Source: Erythroxylum novogranatense
Lineage: Eukaryota > Streptophyta > Magnoliopsida > Malpighiales > Erythroxylaceae
Assembly (NCBI GenBank): GCA_029891385.1
Contig: CM057232.1
Span: 67,953,824-68,017,823 of the forward strand
Length of the DNA: 64,000 nucleotides
Direction of reading: 5' to 3'
The translations under genes and the position numbers were made by a program. Positions 22,719 through 34,121 of the stretch are shown here, in pieces. The notes under the pieces were generated by a model. It searched no databases, had not been told where the DNA came from, and worked only from the letters and a program-made list of their open reading frames with translations. Each line of letters begins with the position of its first letter. The stretch's first letter is position 1.

Positions 22719-22757
22719 AAATTTCGAGGACGAAATGTTTTGTAAGGAGGGGAGAAT
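22719..22757 (+). other. 3' hairpin and polypurine tract of element B
   Basis: AATTTCGAGGACGAAAT forms a stem with AGGA in the loop, followed by TAAGGAGGGGAGAAT immediately before the 3' LTR. The purine tract is the expected plus-strand primer. Confidence 0.82.
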
Positions 22758-25546
22758 TGTAACATCCCGACCCTGATGGGAAGGGTATATGGGTCATTTG
22801 GGACAGGCTAGTTCGTTGCATTGCATAGTCCGATATGAACCTGCATTTGGCCTCTAATTGTAGAGGACTGAGTCATTTGGCACATGCACATGTAGGTACA
22901 TGCATTCATGACATTTTTCCGGCATTTGATTTTGTAAATGATTTGAATTGTGAATTTGTGAGATAATTAGATTGGATTATGATATATTAGGAATTATGGA
23001 ATAATTGGGTGTGAATAGTAGAATTGGGCTGTCTAGAGTGATCATGAAGTGACGGTGAACTTTAGGAAAAGTTTCGGAATAATTAGCGAAAATGTTGGGA
23101 CCGAAATTCTTGAGTGGCGGTGATTGACTGAATAGGATCGAAATAATTGTCTAATGGCGATGGAAAAATTGGAAATATGATTTTAGGAATTTATGTGTCG
23201 AGCCATTGAAATTCGGAGGCAAATTGGACTGGAAATGATCTTGTTTAGAGGAAGAGGGAAACCCCTTTATAATGCCTAAATCCTCTTCTGAAACCTAAAA
23301 ACCCATTTCCTATACCTAGGGCACGTTTTCTTCTTCCCCTTCCTCAGTGATTTTCGATCTTCACCTTCAAGATTTGTTCGTTCCCTCTTTGTGGTTGAAG
23401 ATCAAGCCAAAGCCTTAAGAGAGTGATGATTTTTTAGAGTTAGAAGCTCGTCGTTGATGTTAGAGAGAAGAGGAAAGGGATGGAGGATTTTAGGTTGCTT
23501 GGAGATTTAAGGCTTGATTGGTAAGTATTCTTGGTTTTAATGTTGTTTATTATTGTGTTAAATGCATTCATGCGGTTAAATATGTAAGATTGGGTAGTTT
23601 AGAGTGATTAATACTGGTTTTCGAGAGTGAAAAATAGTGGAAAAATCGATCGAAGAAGACGATGTGGCCCGCACGTCGCGACGTCTGAAAAAAGCCTCAC
23701 CGCGACGAGAAAATGCGTGCTGGCCGCGGTGAGCAATGCGGGACGTCGCGGCGAGCGAATGAATTCACGCTGCGACGAACCTTTTTCCTCTACGTCGCGG
23801 CGAGTCCAGTGAAGGTGTTCGCCGCGGTGAACGATTCCCACGCCACGGCGAGAGATTATAGGCCGCGGCGAGGGACGAAATTTTTGAAAGTTGTGTTTTA
23901 ATTTATGGGGCATAACTAATTGTGTAGACCTCCAATTGGGGTGATGTTCGATTCATTATAAATTAGAGAAAGAGTTCTACAATTGAGGAAAGGAATGAAA
24001 GTTCGAATTTAAATTAGTAGGATTGCAATTATTGAAAGTCAGTTAAGAATGTGATTGAAGTGCAACCTAAGGATTGTTCATGATAATTGAGGTTATAGAA
24101 ACTGAGTATAATGGGTGAATTTGATCTAGAGGATAGTGATATTGATTTTGAGGTAATACCCTAGCGAGTGTGATGTGATAAATTGACTGAATATGAGAAT
24201 TGAAATTGGGGAGTTCCGTATTATGTTATTAAATTGGAATTGAGCCTTTATTGAGCAATTGAACGAAAAGTTAGTATTTGACTCAAGAAAGTGGAAAAAT
24301 GGGAAATGGTACCAGGAAAATCATGAATAGGCATAGTACCTCTTTTATTCAAGGCATGTGCATCATCAATTATGTTTATTTGTGCATTTTGGTAATGAAT
24401 GGAATTATTTGATTGTTATAGAGGTTAGATGGATCGATAATCCACGGATCGTCTTTGAGACTTCGAGCGGTAGCTCGGAAGTTCGGTGAGTAACCTAGTT
24501 GGTTCCTCAATATTTGTGTGTTTAATTCGTACTTATGCCATGTGGATGAAATGGAGGTTATGTGATTGATTTGATTTGGGAACGGACCAAGGGTGTCCGA
24601 GGGATCGGTAATTTATCATTGAAGTGTTAAATGTGTGAAATTAAATGTACATTTGGCATGTGAAATTGGCAATTGGGACATATGCATTCATGCATAATTA
24701 CATGCTCGAGATAAAGCGGTTGTGTGACGAGGCGACCACATGCAGGGCATATCACACCCAACGTATATGAGAGCTTTAAGCTCAACGCACAGGACCTCAG
24801 GTCCAACGTATTCAGAGCCTCAGGCTCAATGTATCAGGGCTTCAAGCCTAATGTTTTCAAAGCCACTGACTCAACGCAATGTGCCCGTCACTGGGACAGT
24901 TTCAAGCGCACGGTCACAACAACGAAAAGAAAATGAAAGTGTCACATGCACATCGCATATGTATATGATCAACTGTGAAATGTGAAAAATGAAATTGCAT
25001 GTGATATTTCTGTAAATGCTATTGTGTGATTATGTGATATTTGGGAAATTGATTGTATATGCATGAATTGAGTGAACCATCGATGATAGTTTCTCAATGA
25101 GTTCGCAAACTCATCCAACATTGCAATTATTTTTCAGGAATTGGCGAGTACCCCGTTAGTCAAACGGGAGTATAATTACTGCAAGCAAGGCAGAGTTTGG
25201 CGTCAGGATCAGTATCATGTCTGCATTTGAGTCATTTTGATTGTATGTGAAAAATTGTATTTTCGCAGATAAACATTATTATTGTATTGGGCCCAAATTG
25301 GTTGTGAATATGAGTGTGTATGAATGGTTTTATGGCTGAAATCAGCTTTTGATTGAAAAATGTTTTCGTATCGCGGGCTCGAATCATTTATTGATTTCTA
25401 CGCGCTCGATTGTTTTCAAAGAGAAGAAAATGTCATAATGAGTTTTTAAACTGAATTGACTGCTCTAGCATACCACCCTCGTGAGGCACGGGCTCGGATA
25501 TCACCATCGATGTCGGGTTCGAGTCTTGCAGGAGTGGGAGGCTACA
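22758..25546 (+). repeat. Element B 3' LTR
   Basis: TGTAACATCCCG through GGCTACA, collinear with the 5' LTR. It is 36 bp shorter overall, part of which is the loss of one array unit. Other differences are scattered and many fall at CCG, CCGG or CAGG sites. Confidence 0.94.
23673..23874 (+). repeat. Nine-unit palindromic array (B 3' LTR)
   Basis: Units start near 23,673, 23,699, 23,722, 23,743, 23,767, 23,792, 23,818, 23,840 and 23,861. One unit present in the 5' LTR (the ACGCCGCAGCGAG to ACGCTGTGGCGAG step) is collapsed here to a single ACGCCACGGCGAG, as expected from unit deletion or slippage. Confidence 0.85.
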
Positions 25547-25551
25547 TGGTT
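25547..25551 (+). repeat. Target-site duplication TGGTT (right), element B
   Basis: Second copy of the duplication flanking B. Confidence 0.92.
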
Positions 25552-27343
25552 GACCATATATTTTCCCCTTTTAGGGGAGAGATAATAGACCATCATTTTA
25601 TAATTTACTTCTAAAGCTTAGGGAATATATTTAAGCTTTTCTAATGTAGAGTGATCTACCATTGTTACATCCCATTTCTATATTAAGAGTTAAAACCTAA
25701 AAATACGATACATGTGAGATCAATGAGAGATTAAGAAGAATGCATTTTTCATGCTCATGCATATTGTTAGCATATGCGCATGTGAATTTGAATTTTGCAC
25801 ACATTAAAATGATTGTACATACATTCATTAACATTCATCTATAATTGATTAATATTTGTGAAAGGTGATTTATATTGAGAATTTGTGATTTAATTTTATT
25901 GAAAACCAATTCGAAGAGTGAATTTATGGAATTAGAATTTTTGAGAAATTTTAAGAGAAATGTCTGAAATTATTAGATATTATTGAACTAGGAAAAATGC
26001 CACTTGGAGAGAAAATTGATGAATGGAAATAAACATGAGAGTTAAATGATATTGAAGAATTTTAGAGATAATTGGAATGAAAAGATGGGAGATATGGGAC
26101 TAGTTCAATATGAACTTAGTTAGAGTCTTAGATGTTGGATAACTAACAATTGTCACTTATCTAGTTTAACTTTTAGCATATAGTTACTTTGAAAGACCCA
26201 ATCACATTTTTCTTAACTTTGAAAGACCAAGTACTGTTCTTGTCAATATCTTCTTCGTGGTTGTCTTCTTCAAGCTTGTTCCTTTACATAGAGTTTTTCA
26301 TCAAAACTCCACCAAAAAAAACCTTGTTTTTTTCTACCCTTTCGATGCTCCCAACTTCTATTTTCTTTCATTTTCCTCAAGAAAAATTGAAGCTTGCCAA
26401 CTTCCGTAATGATGTACGTGAGTTGCATAAAGATTAGGGCTTCTTGAGATTTTGACAAAGTTGAAGATTTAGCAAGTAAGTATTGAGTAAATCCTTATAA
26501 GTTGTTGATATATGTATTAAATTTGGTGAATTAGTTGATATTCCATATTCATGAGAAAAATATACACTTTTCATGTTCTTCGTGAATATAAAATGGAAAT
26601 GTGGATTTGTTGATTTTCTGGTTTTGATGATAAATGTTGTAAAAGACTGTAGAAATGATTTTTGGAGTTGAAATATCATAAAAAACGTGTTTAAATAGGT
26701 GTAGAAAAATTTGGAGAAAACAACAAGTAAGTGCTATGTTTATGGTTGTGTATTCACTGTGTATGTGGGTTTTGACTGATTTGTGATAATAATTGAAAAT
26801 GAGTTTTAAAGTTAAAAATAGGTGTAAGTTGATGCTCTGATATGGGAATGATTAAAATGATAGATTAAGATGAAATGAAAGTGTTCATGGAGATGAAAGA
26901 GTGTAACAAAAAAATTAAAAAAAAAGTGAAGCAGTGAAGAAATACCAAAAATGGCAAAATTTGTAAATGATCTTTTTCTTTTCTTGATAATTTTGTTTAA
27001 GTATGGATTTTGTATTTTTTTTGTGAAATATTATAATGGAATGGAAGTTAGAGAGGAAAATGCAAAATATAAATGAGATGAAAAAATTCAACAGTGGAAG
27101 GAAATGCAGAAAATGAGAAAGATGAGAGATGAATTTTTTTATTTTTAATGTCGTGTTTCAATCTGGATTTTGGATTTGATTGTGAATGATTTTATTGCAT
27201 GGAAGTCAAAAATGTAATAGAGATGAGTTAAAGAAGTTGATTAAGAATAAAAGGAAAAGAAGAAAAAAAGTAGAGGTTCGGAAGGAGAGGGTAACTCGTG
27301 ATAATGCAGAAAGAAAGGATAGGAGACTTTCCTCTTTTGTCAG

Positions 27344-27898
27344 CACGATCGTGACTCTAAATGTTGATTTCAAACTTGCAATCGTGCTCATGCATGATTG
27401 CGACTTCCTTGGTTGGTAAAAACTCCGAATAGCTCTCCATCCTTTGGGAATATCTTGTTCTTCTGGCCTCCAAATGACATGGGACTTAAACCATTAGATT
27501 CATAACACATTGACACCAAAAACCTTAGCCATTTGAAATCATTTGAGAGAGATTGAGTGATAATATTGAGATAGAAATGATGAAGAAAAAGCTGAGAAAA
27601 AGGGGTAAATTGTGGTCTTTAAACTATATTGATCGAAGAAGATTTTGACAAAATTGTCTTCATTAATCTTACTTTTATCTTTTTAATGATATAATGTCTT
27701 AAATTTTTGGGTTTCTGGATTAAAAGTTATGGGAGTTCGAAGTGATGGTGAGCGACTGGGAAGTCGCAATCATGATGAAGGGTGATCACGACTCCCTCTT
27801 ATTTTTTCTTCTCTCATGCCTGTGACTCTCCCTCACACCTATGATTTTTCATTTCTCACACCCATGAATTTTCTCTCTCACACTTGTGAGAGTTGATT
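27344..27898 (+). repeat. Palindromic motif patches in E LTR
   Basis: CACGATCGTG at 27,344-27,353 is a perfect palindrome. Nearby are CAATCGTGCTCATG and CATGATTGCGAC. At 27,763-27,792 GTCGCAATCATGA faces GTGATCACGAC. From 27,813 a run of CTCA-starting units (27,813, 27,832, 27,855, 27,877) each carries a CTCACACNNRTGA form at 19-23-bp steps. This is E's counterpart of the arrays in B, F, G, H and C. Confidence 0.6.
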
Positions 27899-28941
27899 GT
27901 TGGACTAGCATGATTTTAATTGTCACATCGTGACACTGTGCTCTCAAATACCTGAGAGCATTTTGCAATTAAACAATTTTGCTTCTTTTGATCATAACTT
28001 CTTCTTTAGACCTCTAAATGACTTGATTCTTGAAATAATATATTCCTAATACATTATTCTACCTCTCAATAAAAAAATTGATGGCATTCAAAATTTATTT
28101 GAAAATTATTGGTTGAATGAAAGAGAAGGAATATGTTAGAATAGGATGAACTGGAATATTTTACTAAACATACTTCGATATTTTAACAATATCTTGTTCT
28201 ATAATCATTCAAATGAGATCATTTTTAATTTGGAGCAAACTAGAGACATAGTGATACAAATTATATGAAGAAGTAGAATTTTGATTCAGTCTCTAAGACT
28301 TCCAATGTCTGGAGGTAAGTTGAGTATAGTGTATTATTTTAGTATAAGAACAGTCCAAAAATGTTTGAGGTATAACTTTTAGATTACTGAACCAAATTGA
28401 ATTATTTTGGTGTCATTAGCAACTTAAGACAATGGGAAACATTTTTCTAGGAGAAGTTGTTGCCAAATTACTTCGTTTGCATTGTCTAATTGATCATAGA
28501 AAATAGACCTAAAGGTTTTGAAATTTGGAGAAATTTATAGGAAGAAAGGAGAGTTTCGATAATGTGTAATCTTCTAATGTTGGAATAACATTAGTGAATG
28601 AATTATTGATTTCAAAGTACCAAAGGTATGAGTTTGTTTGGGAATAAAGATATTCATATGATTGTAGTTGTGATTCAAAGAAAAGGAGTAATGGGTATCA
28701 AGTTAAAGTGAATGAGAAATTGTAATTGCGAGAGCAAATAATGCTAAGAATGAAATGATGAGTAATTGAGTTATAAATGCGAATATGGATATAGTATGAA
28801 ATCTGATAAGATACCTGGGATTGTTGTTGAGCATGCATAATACATTGCATACACACATATGTGTAAAATTGAATGTTACGTGATTATGTAATTATTAATA
28901 ATGTGTGTGCAACGTGCGTATTGTATAATTTTGATATGTAG

Positions 28942-29003
28942 GATAAACATCCACATTCAGACAATTCCAAATCTTGGAAGCAAATGTTAATTTGGAGCAT
29001 ATT
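28942..29003 (+). other. Exon-like block in element E LTR
   Basis: A 62-nt block lies between TATGTAG and GTGAGTAGACC. Its position, size and donor match the 67-nt blocks in A and B. Confidence 0.45.
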
Positions 29004-29617
29004 GTGAGTAGACCTGGATAGTCTTACTTTATTGTTTGCTTTGTTTAAGTTATGAATTGAGTGAGTATGAATGACATGTGAATGTGATTTGATTGTGTGA
29101 TTTTGGATAATGAAGGTCTGAGATTTCTGATGGTTGAATGCAATATTGAAGTGCTACTTGTATATGAACATGATGAAATAAGTGCTTCTAAATGTGATCT
29201 TTGAATGTCGGACCTAGTTCTGAAGAAACATGCAAATATGCATATGATTGAAAAATTGTTACTCAACAATGATGTCTAATGCAGGATTTTGGGTTCGATG
29301 GAAAATGTGAATTGAATGTGAATATGTAAACATATGACTGATTGAGCATATGATATGTGATGCATTCCATTACATGAATGTGTGAAACATAAAGGTAGTT
29401 CTGACCGGAGTAGCCACCAAAAAGAAATTAAAGCTCAAATTGTGAAAAAAGAGCTTAAAACTCAAAAAGTGTATAAGAGCCAAAGGCTCATTATATAAAA
29501 TGAGCCCAGTATCCCCAATAGATATAGGAAGGTTATTAATGAACATGGTATCCACAATGGATATGGGACAGTTTAGGAACTCGATCACAATAAAGTAATA
29601 AATGAAAAATGAGTCTT

Positions 29618-29622
29618 ATGTG
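29618..29622 (+). repeat. Target-site duplication ATGTG (left), element F
   Basis: ATGTG precedes F and is repeated at 40,016-40,020. Confidence 0.92.
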
Positions 29623-29888
29623 TGATTGAGCCAAGTTTATATTATAAATTGGCTGCATTTTCATAGCTACTTATGCATGTGTTGACTCCTTATTGATGAT
29701 TTTTGCGCTTAAATTGGTTCCTCATACTGAGTTCTTTCAATTCTCAATTTGTCAGTAAATTGTCATGATTTGATACTTATTTTTCCATAGTTTTTATTGG
29801 GACAATTGATACTGCAAATTGTTGTTATTATTTTGTTGCAGGAACAAAGGAGTCAACGTCAGGAAGTCAACAGTCAAGGTCTGTCCGC

Positions 29889-29999
29889 ACATCGCGAAGC
29901 ATGGCGTCTCACACGTCGCGGCGAACACACTTCCACACGTCGCGGCGCATGACGATCACGAGCAGCGCGCGACGAGCGAGCAGTGCACACGTCGCGACA
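29889..29999 (+). repeat. Five-unit CGTCGCGGCGA array (F 5' LTR)
   Basis: Units begin near 29,889 (ACATCGCGA), 29,913 (ACGTCGCGGCGAA), 29,937 (ACGTCGCGGCGC), 29,964 (AGCGCGCGACGAG) and 29,989 (ACGTCGCGAC), about 24-25 bp apart. The motif and period are those of element B although F belongs to a different gypsy lineage. The array lies upstream of the TATA-like box. Confidence 0.82.
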
Positions 30000-30109
30000 A
30001 TTTAATTCATTTATCTTATTAAATCATGACGTCTGGCGGATACCCGACTGTTTATGGACGATCTGTCTCACTATTACAACCCGAGCCCGTGACCCATCAT
30101 ATAAGAGCT

Positions 30110-30117
30110 TCCATTTT
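30110..30117 (+). promoter_or_regulatory. TATA-like box in element F 5' LTR
   Basis: TATAAGAG about 500 bp into the LTR is conserved in the 3' LTR near 38,980. It is a reasonable promoter core, but no transcript evidence is available. Confidence 0.45.
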
Positions 30118-31113
30118 AGGTTACGGTATCTGAAGAGAGACGAACACAGAGAGAGACAATCTGATTTAAAATATCTTGAGCGAGTGACGGCTTGGAACGC
30201 AGACTTTGGAGCAGAAGACCTCCACATTCTCATCGTCGTCCATCATTATCACCACAGTCATCATCATCACCGTCAGCGTCTTCTGCAACATGAGTCTCGT
30301 TCATTCTCCAGCATCCGATCGATTGACCGGAGACATGCGTAGCTAAACCGTCCGTCCTCTTGAAGATGTAGCAATGGCTTGAGTTTACAGAGCTTCGAAG
30401 GGGAGTAATCATTTAGTGTCGAAAGTTTAGTTATATCTGTGTAATGTCTGAGTTAGAGATTGCATCGGTGTAGCTAGATTAGCATAGTTATAGTTTAATC
30501 ATGTGTTGAACACTATTTTGAAATTTGGACGAGTATTCTGTAGAACTTTTGTGCTTAATATATGAAGTTTCATATATGTCATTGGATTTTGCATCTACGG
30601 TTTTAATCTGCCTAGTTGTGTTTGATTGAGATTGTTGTGTTCTATTCAATCGACCAATTGCATTTGCTTGTCTAATTTTCACACTAAGGTTTTTAATTAA
30701 ATCTTTGGACCTAAAGAGTCCTTTAGGGTTGATCTTTCGAAACTTAGTGGATTGTATCCCCGAAAACCATTTTTGAACTGTGATAGCCTGAGCCTCATTT
30801 TCAAGAGGATTTTATCAATTTGATTTTATCCGATTATTTGTTTATTGCATTATAACAAAAATCCCAAAAATATTCTTTTATACTTTTTGTTAAATTTTGA
30901 TTACTTCACTGGTTTCGACCAAATTACCAAAACCCCCGTTTATCAACTTCAATTGCAATTTTTGACATTTAGGCTAGATTAGACCATTTTCATTTGGTTC
31001 CAATTAAGTGAGGCGACCGAGGTTGCATCCTACACATGATCTTGGAATTTATTCTATTTGACCGGTTTCTAAGGATCGATCGTAAGATCGCATCGGCAGA
31101 ACCGTGATCAAAT

Positions 31114-31131
31114 TGGCGCCGTTGCCGGGGA
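31114..31131 (+). other. Primer-binding site of element F
   Basis: TGGCGCCGTTGCCGGGGA begins three bases after the LTR. This 18-base site is the standard one for Athila-type elements (usually attributed to Asp-tRNA). Confidence 0.92.
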
Positions 31132-31699
31132 GCCAAGTAATTGGTTTACCATCGGATAGCCATTGTCATTTATGACTTTTCGTTGATAATAGGAATCATT
31201 TTTTATTGCATTTAGATAGTTTGATTTTTACACTTGTTCATAGTATAGATTTGATTTCCTTTTACTGCGCATACATCATACTTTGATCTTATTTCATACT
31301 TTACATTTTTCACATACACACTCATACATACATTCATACATCCATACTCTCACATTCATCGCATTTCACTTTTATCTGATTTTGTGTATTGTGAGCATTT
31401 TGATACCATTCCTTAGTTTGTGGATTGCTTTTGGTGCATGCCGGAGAGAGTAAACTTGTTCGATTCTATCCGAAGTTGAGAGACATTTGAGGAGACTTAG
31501 GAAAGAAAGGAAAGAACAAGAGAGAAGGAGTGTGGTTGAGTGAGATAGTGAGAACATGGTGAGAATCCTAATATTTACCTAAACCACGATTATCTGTTCA
31601 CCAACCTAGAAATGGAACTAATGGAGGAAATGGTGAGCATGAGAGAGTGGGAGAGAACAATGAGAATCGTGACGTAGAACAATTAGGGAGGCAACAACA
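31132..31699 (+). other. Element F leader
   Basis: Non-coding sequence between primer site and gag, with a C/A-rich stretch (repeated CATACA forms) at about 31,305-31,365. I see no structured element. An in-frame start for gag upstream of 31,700 cannot be fixed. Confidence 0.5.
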
Positions 31700-32605
31700 T
31701 CGATGTGCATTATGATCCATTCTTTGCGCTTGCCTAATTTTGATGTTAATTTTGAGATTAAAGGTTTGCTGATTAATTCTCTTCCTAAATTTCATGGTTT
31801 GGCGGGAGAGGATCCATATATGCACCTCTGAGGCTTTGACAATGATCTGCGCGAGTATGAAGCCGATGGGAGCTACTTTGGATCAAGTACTTTGGAAGGT
31901 GTTTCATTTGTCTTTGGAAGGAAAGCACGAGAGTGGTATATGAGTCTTCCGGGCATGTGGCCAATGCTTACCATATTGGGCCAATCGAGAAAGGCCTTTC
32001 GAGAAATACTTTCCAACTTCGGGACATCTTCCATGAGGAAGGAGATTTATTCAGCCCGCCAGGATTATGATGAGTCACTGTATGACTATTGGAACCGTTT
32101 CCAAGACCTTCTTTCTAGATGCCCCCATCACCAGATTCCTGATGAGCAATTGGTGCAATACTTTTATGATGGGCTGAAGAGCCAGGAGAAGGGTATGTTA
32201 GATGTTGCATCTGGAGGATCTTTGATTGACCTCACAGCCTTGGAAGCATGGGATCTAATCAAGAAGATGGCTTTAAACCATCAGCAGTACAGTGTCAGAG
32301 ATCAAAGAGGAGTGCATGAGTTGGGAGCCTTGACGGCTCAAGCTAAAAGAATGGAGAGCCTAGAGTTGAAAGTGGACTCTTTGGAGAGTCGGATATCATC
32401 ACAGCTATCTTGCATCACTGCTGAGCTGAAGAATTTGAATGTACAACGCTCTACTTCTTCAACAGAGCTTACCGCACCTAGTTGTGAAAATTGTGGGTCG
32501 GTAATGCATATTTCGAGCGTTTGCCCAGGTAGATATGAGGAAGTCTCGGCAATGTATCAAAGCGACGAGAATCGAAATGGGACCCATACTCCAACACCTA
32601 CATGA
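31700..32605 (+). pseudogene. Element F gag (capsid and zinc knuckle), broken
   Basis: Gag would form the particle and package the RNA. The frame that ends at 32,605 also contains the N-terminal capsid part (LPNFDVNFEIKGLL, SLPKFHGLAGEDPYMHL) but has a TGA stop at 31,829-31,831 and a local frame detour at about 31,850-31,915. From 31,892 it is open for 237 residues: a retrotransposon capsid domain (KAREWYMSLP, FSRCP-like block), a helical segment rich in Leu/Glu, and one CCHC knuckle (CENCGSVMHISSVC) near residue 200. The family's usual start lies upstream and is not intact. Confidence 0.85.
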
Positions 32606-32991
32606 GGATGGAAATCAATTCGAGATTCAGTTGGAGGAATGAGGAGAACAAAGCTCAGGGCAGATTTTCATAAGGAGGAGGAGCTGGCATTTCCACTAGT
32701 CAGTTCCCCAATCAACAAGAAGCCACAGTAGTCCCACCAAAGGAGGATACCAATCGGTTGCTCCACAAGATGATGACCTTGATGAAGGAAGAGAGGATTC
32801 CAATGCTAACAGTTTAATGCAATTGCTTCTTTGATTGATAGGATTCCTCAAAGACTGCTGCGATTCAATGCCTTGGAGAAAGAATGGAGCAATGGGAGAC
32901 CAAGGCGAGAGAACATCAATTCCTATGTCACTCGGTTGTCTAACAACATGAGTGAAAATCGAAAAGCGGTGGAGCCATTCCTTCCAATACT
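32606..32991 (+). pseudogene. Element F gag C-terminal part, frameshifted
   Basis: Pieces in different frames (SWRNEENKAQG, an RNYVTRLSNN-like stretch, LPSNTV) correspond to the low-complexity end of Athila gag. The next frame starts exactly at the LPSNTV/NPKSLNAIALRSGK junction, so gag and pol are fused in the usual way but out of frame here. Confidence 0.6.
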
Positions 32992-33850
32992 GTGATGAAC
33001 CCGAAGAGTCTTAATGCCATTGCCCTCAGGAGTGGAAAGCAAGTGAGGTTCAAGCCTCAAGATGAAGATGAGCTATGTGAGGATGAGATTGAGAGTGAGC
33101 CAGTACCTCCACCACAGGATAAGTTTAAGAGATCAGAAAGTGTGAGGGAAGAAGAGCTTCTGAAAGAGAGAAAGCAAGCTTCACGGAGCAAGGGAACTAC
33201 TTTAGAGAGTTCCACTGATCAAGCAAGAGATGGAGAGTCAAGTAAGCAAGCAGGTAAAGGTAAGGAGGTAAGTATTCAGGACCTTCCTTTTCCCAATTCA
33301 TATTTAATGAGTAAGCGCTTAAATGAGAAACAACATGAGAAAGAAATCATTGATTTGTTTGGGAAAGTGGAAGTGAATGTACCTTTGCTTGATCTAGTGA
33401 AGGGAGTTCCCGCCTATGCTAAGTATTTGAAAGATTTGTGCCCGAATAAGAGAAAGTTTAGGCCAAATGAGAGAGTCGAGTGAGCTCAATGTATACGCAT
33501 TATTGAAGCCCCAAATACCGTCAAGTGTCAAGACCACGGATCTTTTACCATCCCTTGCACTTTAGGAAAAGTGACCATCGGGAGAGCTTTATTAGATTTG
33601 GGGGCGGCTATCAATGTGATGCCTAAGTCAGTTTATGAGGCCTTGGGAGTGAAGAGTATTAAGCCCACATCTGTTGTTCTCCGGTTGGTGATAGGTCATT
33701 TAGGCATCCGATGGGTATCATTGAGGATATCTTGGTCGAGTTAAAGGGTTAGTATTTCTGCTGATTTTATGTACTTGATATGTCTTACGAAGTTGTGCAA
33801 GATACTTCCTTAATACTTGGCGACCCTTTTGCGCCAAGAGTACAATGATT
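32992..33850 (+). pseudogene. Element F gag-pol linker and aspartic protease, broken
   Basis: Open to 33,480 with NAIALRSGKQV, an acidic/proline-rich linker and the PLLDLVKGVPAYAKYLKDLC block that precedes the protease in Athila elements. After a TGA at 33,481-33,483 the same frame continues into the protease: GSFTIPCTLG, then LLDLGAAINVMP, whose Asp codon is at 33,595-33,597. In this family the active site reads DLGA rather than DSGA, so it is not an obvious lesion. A frameshift near 33,690 moves the rest (VEDILVE, later LILGDPFA) to another frame. The enzyme would cut the polyprotein. Confidence 0.85.
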
Positions 33851-34121
33851 AGTATGACAGAAGGAAAGATCACCATGGAGGTGGGTGACCAACAGGTGAG
33901 CTTTAATATGTATGAGGCCATGAAGCACCCAAATGAGGATTATTCCCTTTTGGGTGTGAACATGATTGACTTAGTTGAGGAAAATGCTTGCCAAAAATAT
34001 GAGTCACAAAAAGATTCTTTGAATTCTGGATTACATTCACCTGATCTTGGAAAAAGGCCTTACATTCATGTTTGAGTAAGCGGGAGGATTAGCCACAACC
34101 ACCTACAAGGAGCCGAACTCA

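Larger units (their letters stand above)
16883..25546 (+). mobile_element. Element B: complete non-autonomous gypsy-like LTR element
   Basis: B is 8,664 bp with LTRs of 2,825 and 2,789 bp, an initiator-Met primer site, a polypurine tract and a perfect TGGTT duplication. The 3,050-bp interior has no intact gag or pol. This is the large-derivative form of a plant Ty3/gypsy element that can only move with proteins from a relative. LTR starts and ends, the exon-like blocks and the interior are shared with E and partly with A. Confidence 0.93.
25663..29622 (+). repeat. Element E 5' LTR, left part
   Basis: Contains a C/T-rich leader (about 26,230-26,400), a donor-like GCAAGTAAGTATT near 26,471, two palindromic patches (27,344-27,412 and 27,763-27,898), several ATAACTT-containing blocks, and an exon-like block 28,942-29,003 followed by GTGAGTAGACC. 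The overall order parallels B. There is no protein-coding signal; open frames of 60-80 codons here are chance. Confidence 0.82.
29623..31110 (+). repeat. Element F 5' LTR
   Basis: Starts TGATTGAGCC and ends GTGATCA. It has a GC-rich array at 29,889-29,999 and a TATA-like TATAAGAG at 30,110-30,117. It lacks a 34-bp segment present in the 3' LTR near 39,569-39,603. The remainder is collinear and close. Confidence 0.95.

Noticed and set aside
26189..26437. Short hydrophobic protein in the E LTR
   Set aside because: The hydrophobicity reflects the T-rich LTR leader; no start context or relatives are visible.
29983..30342. 119-codon open frame with a histidine-rich stretch in the F LTR
   Set aside because: It lies inside an LTR, and the corresponding 3' LTR does not keep the frame. 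The His run comes from a CATCATCACCA repeat.
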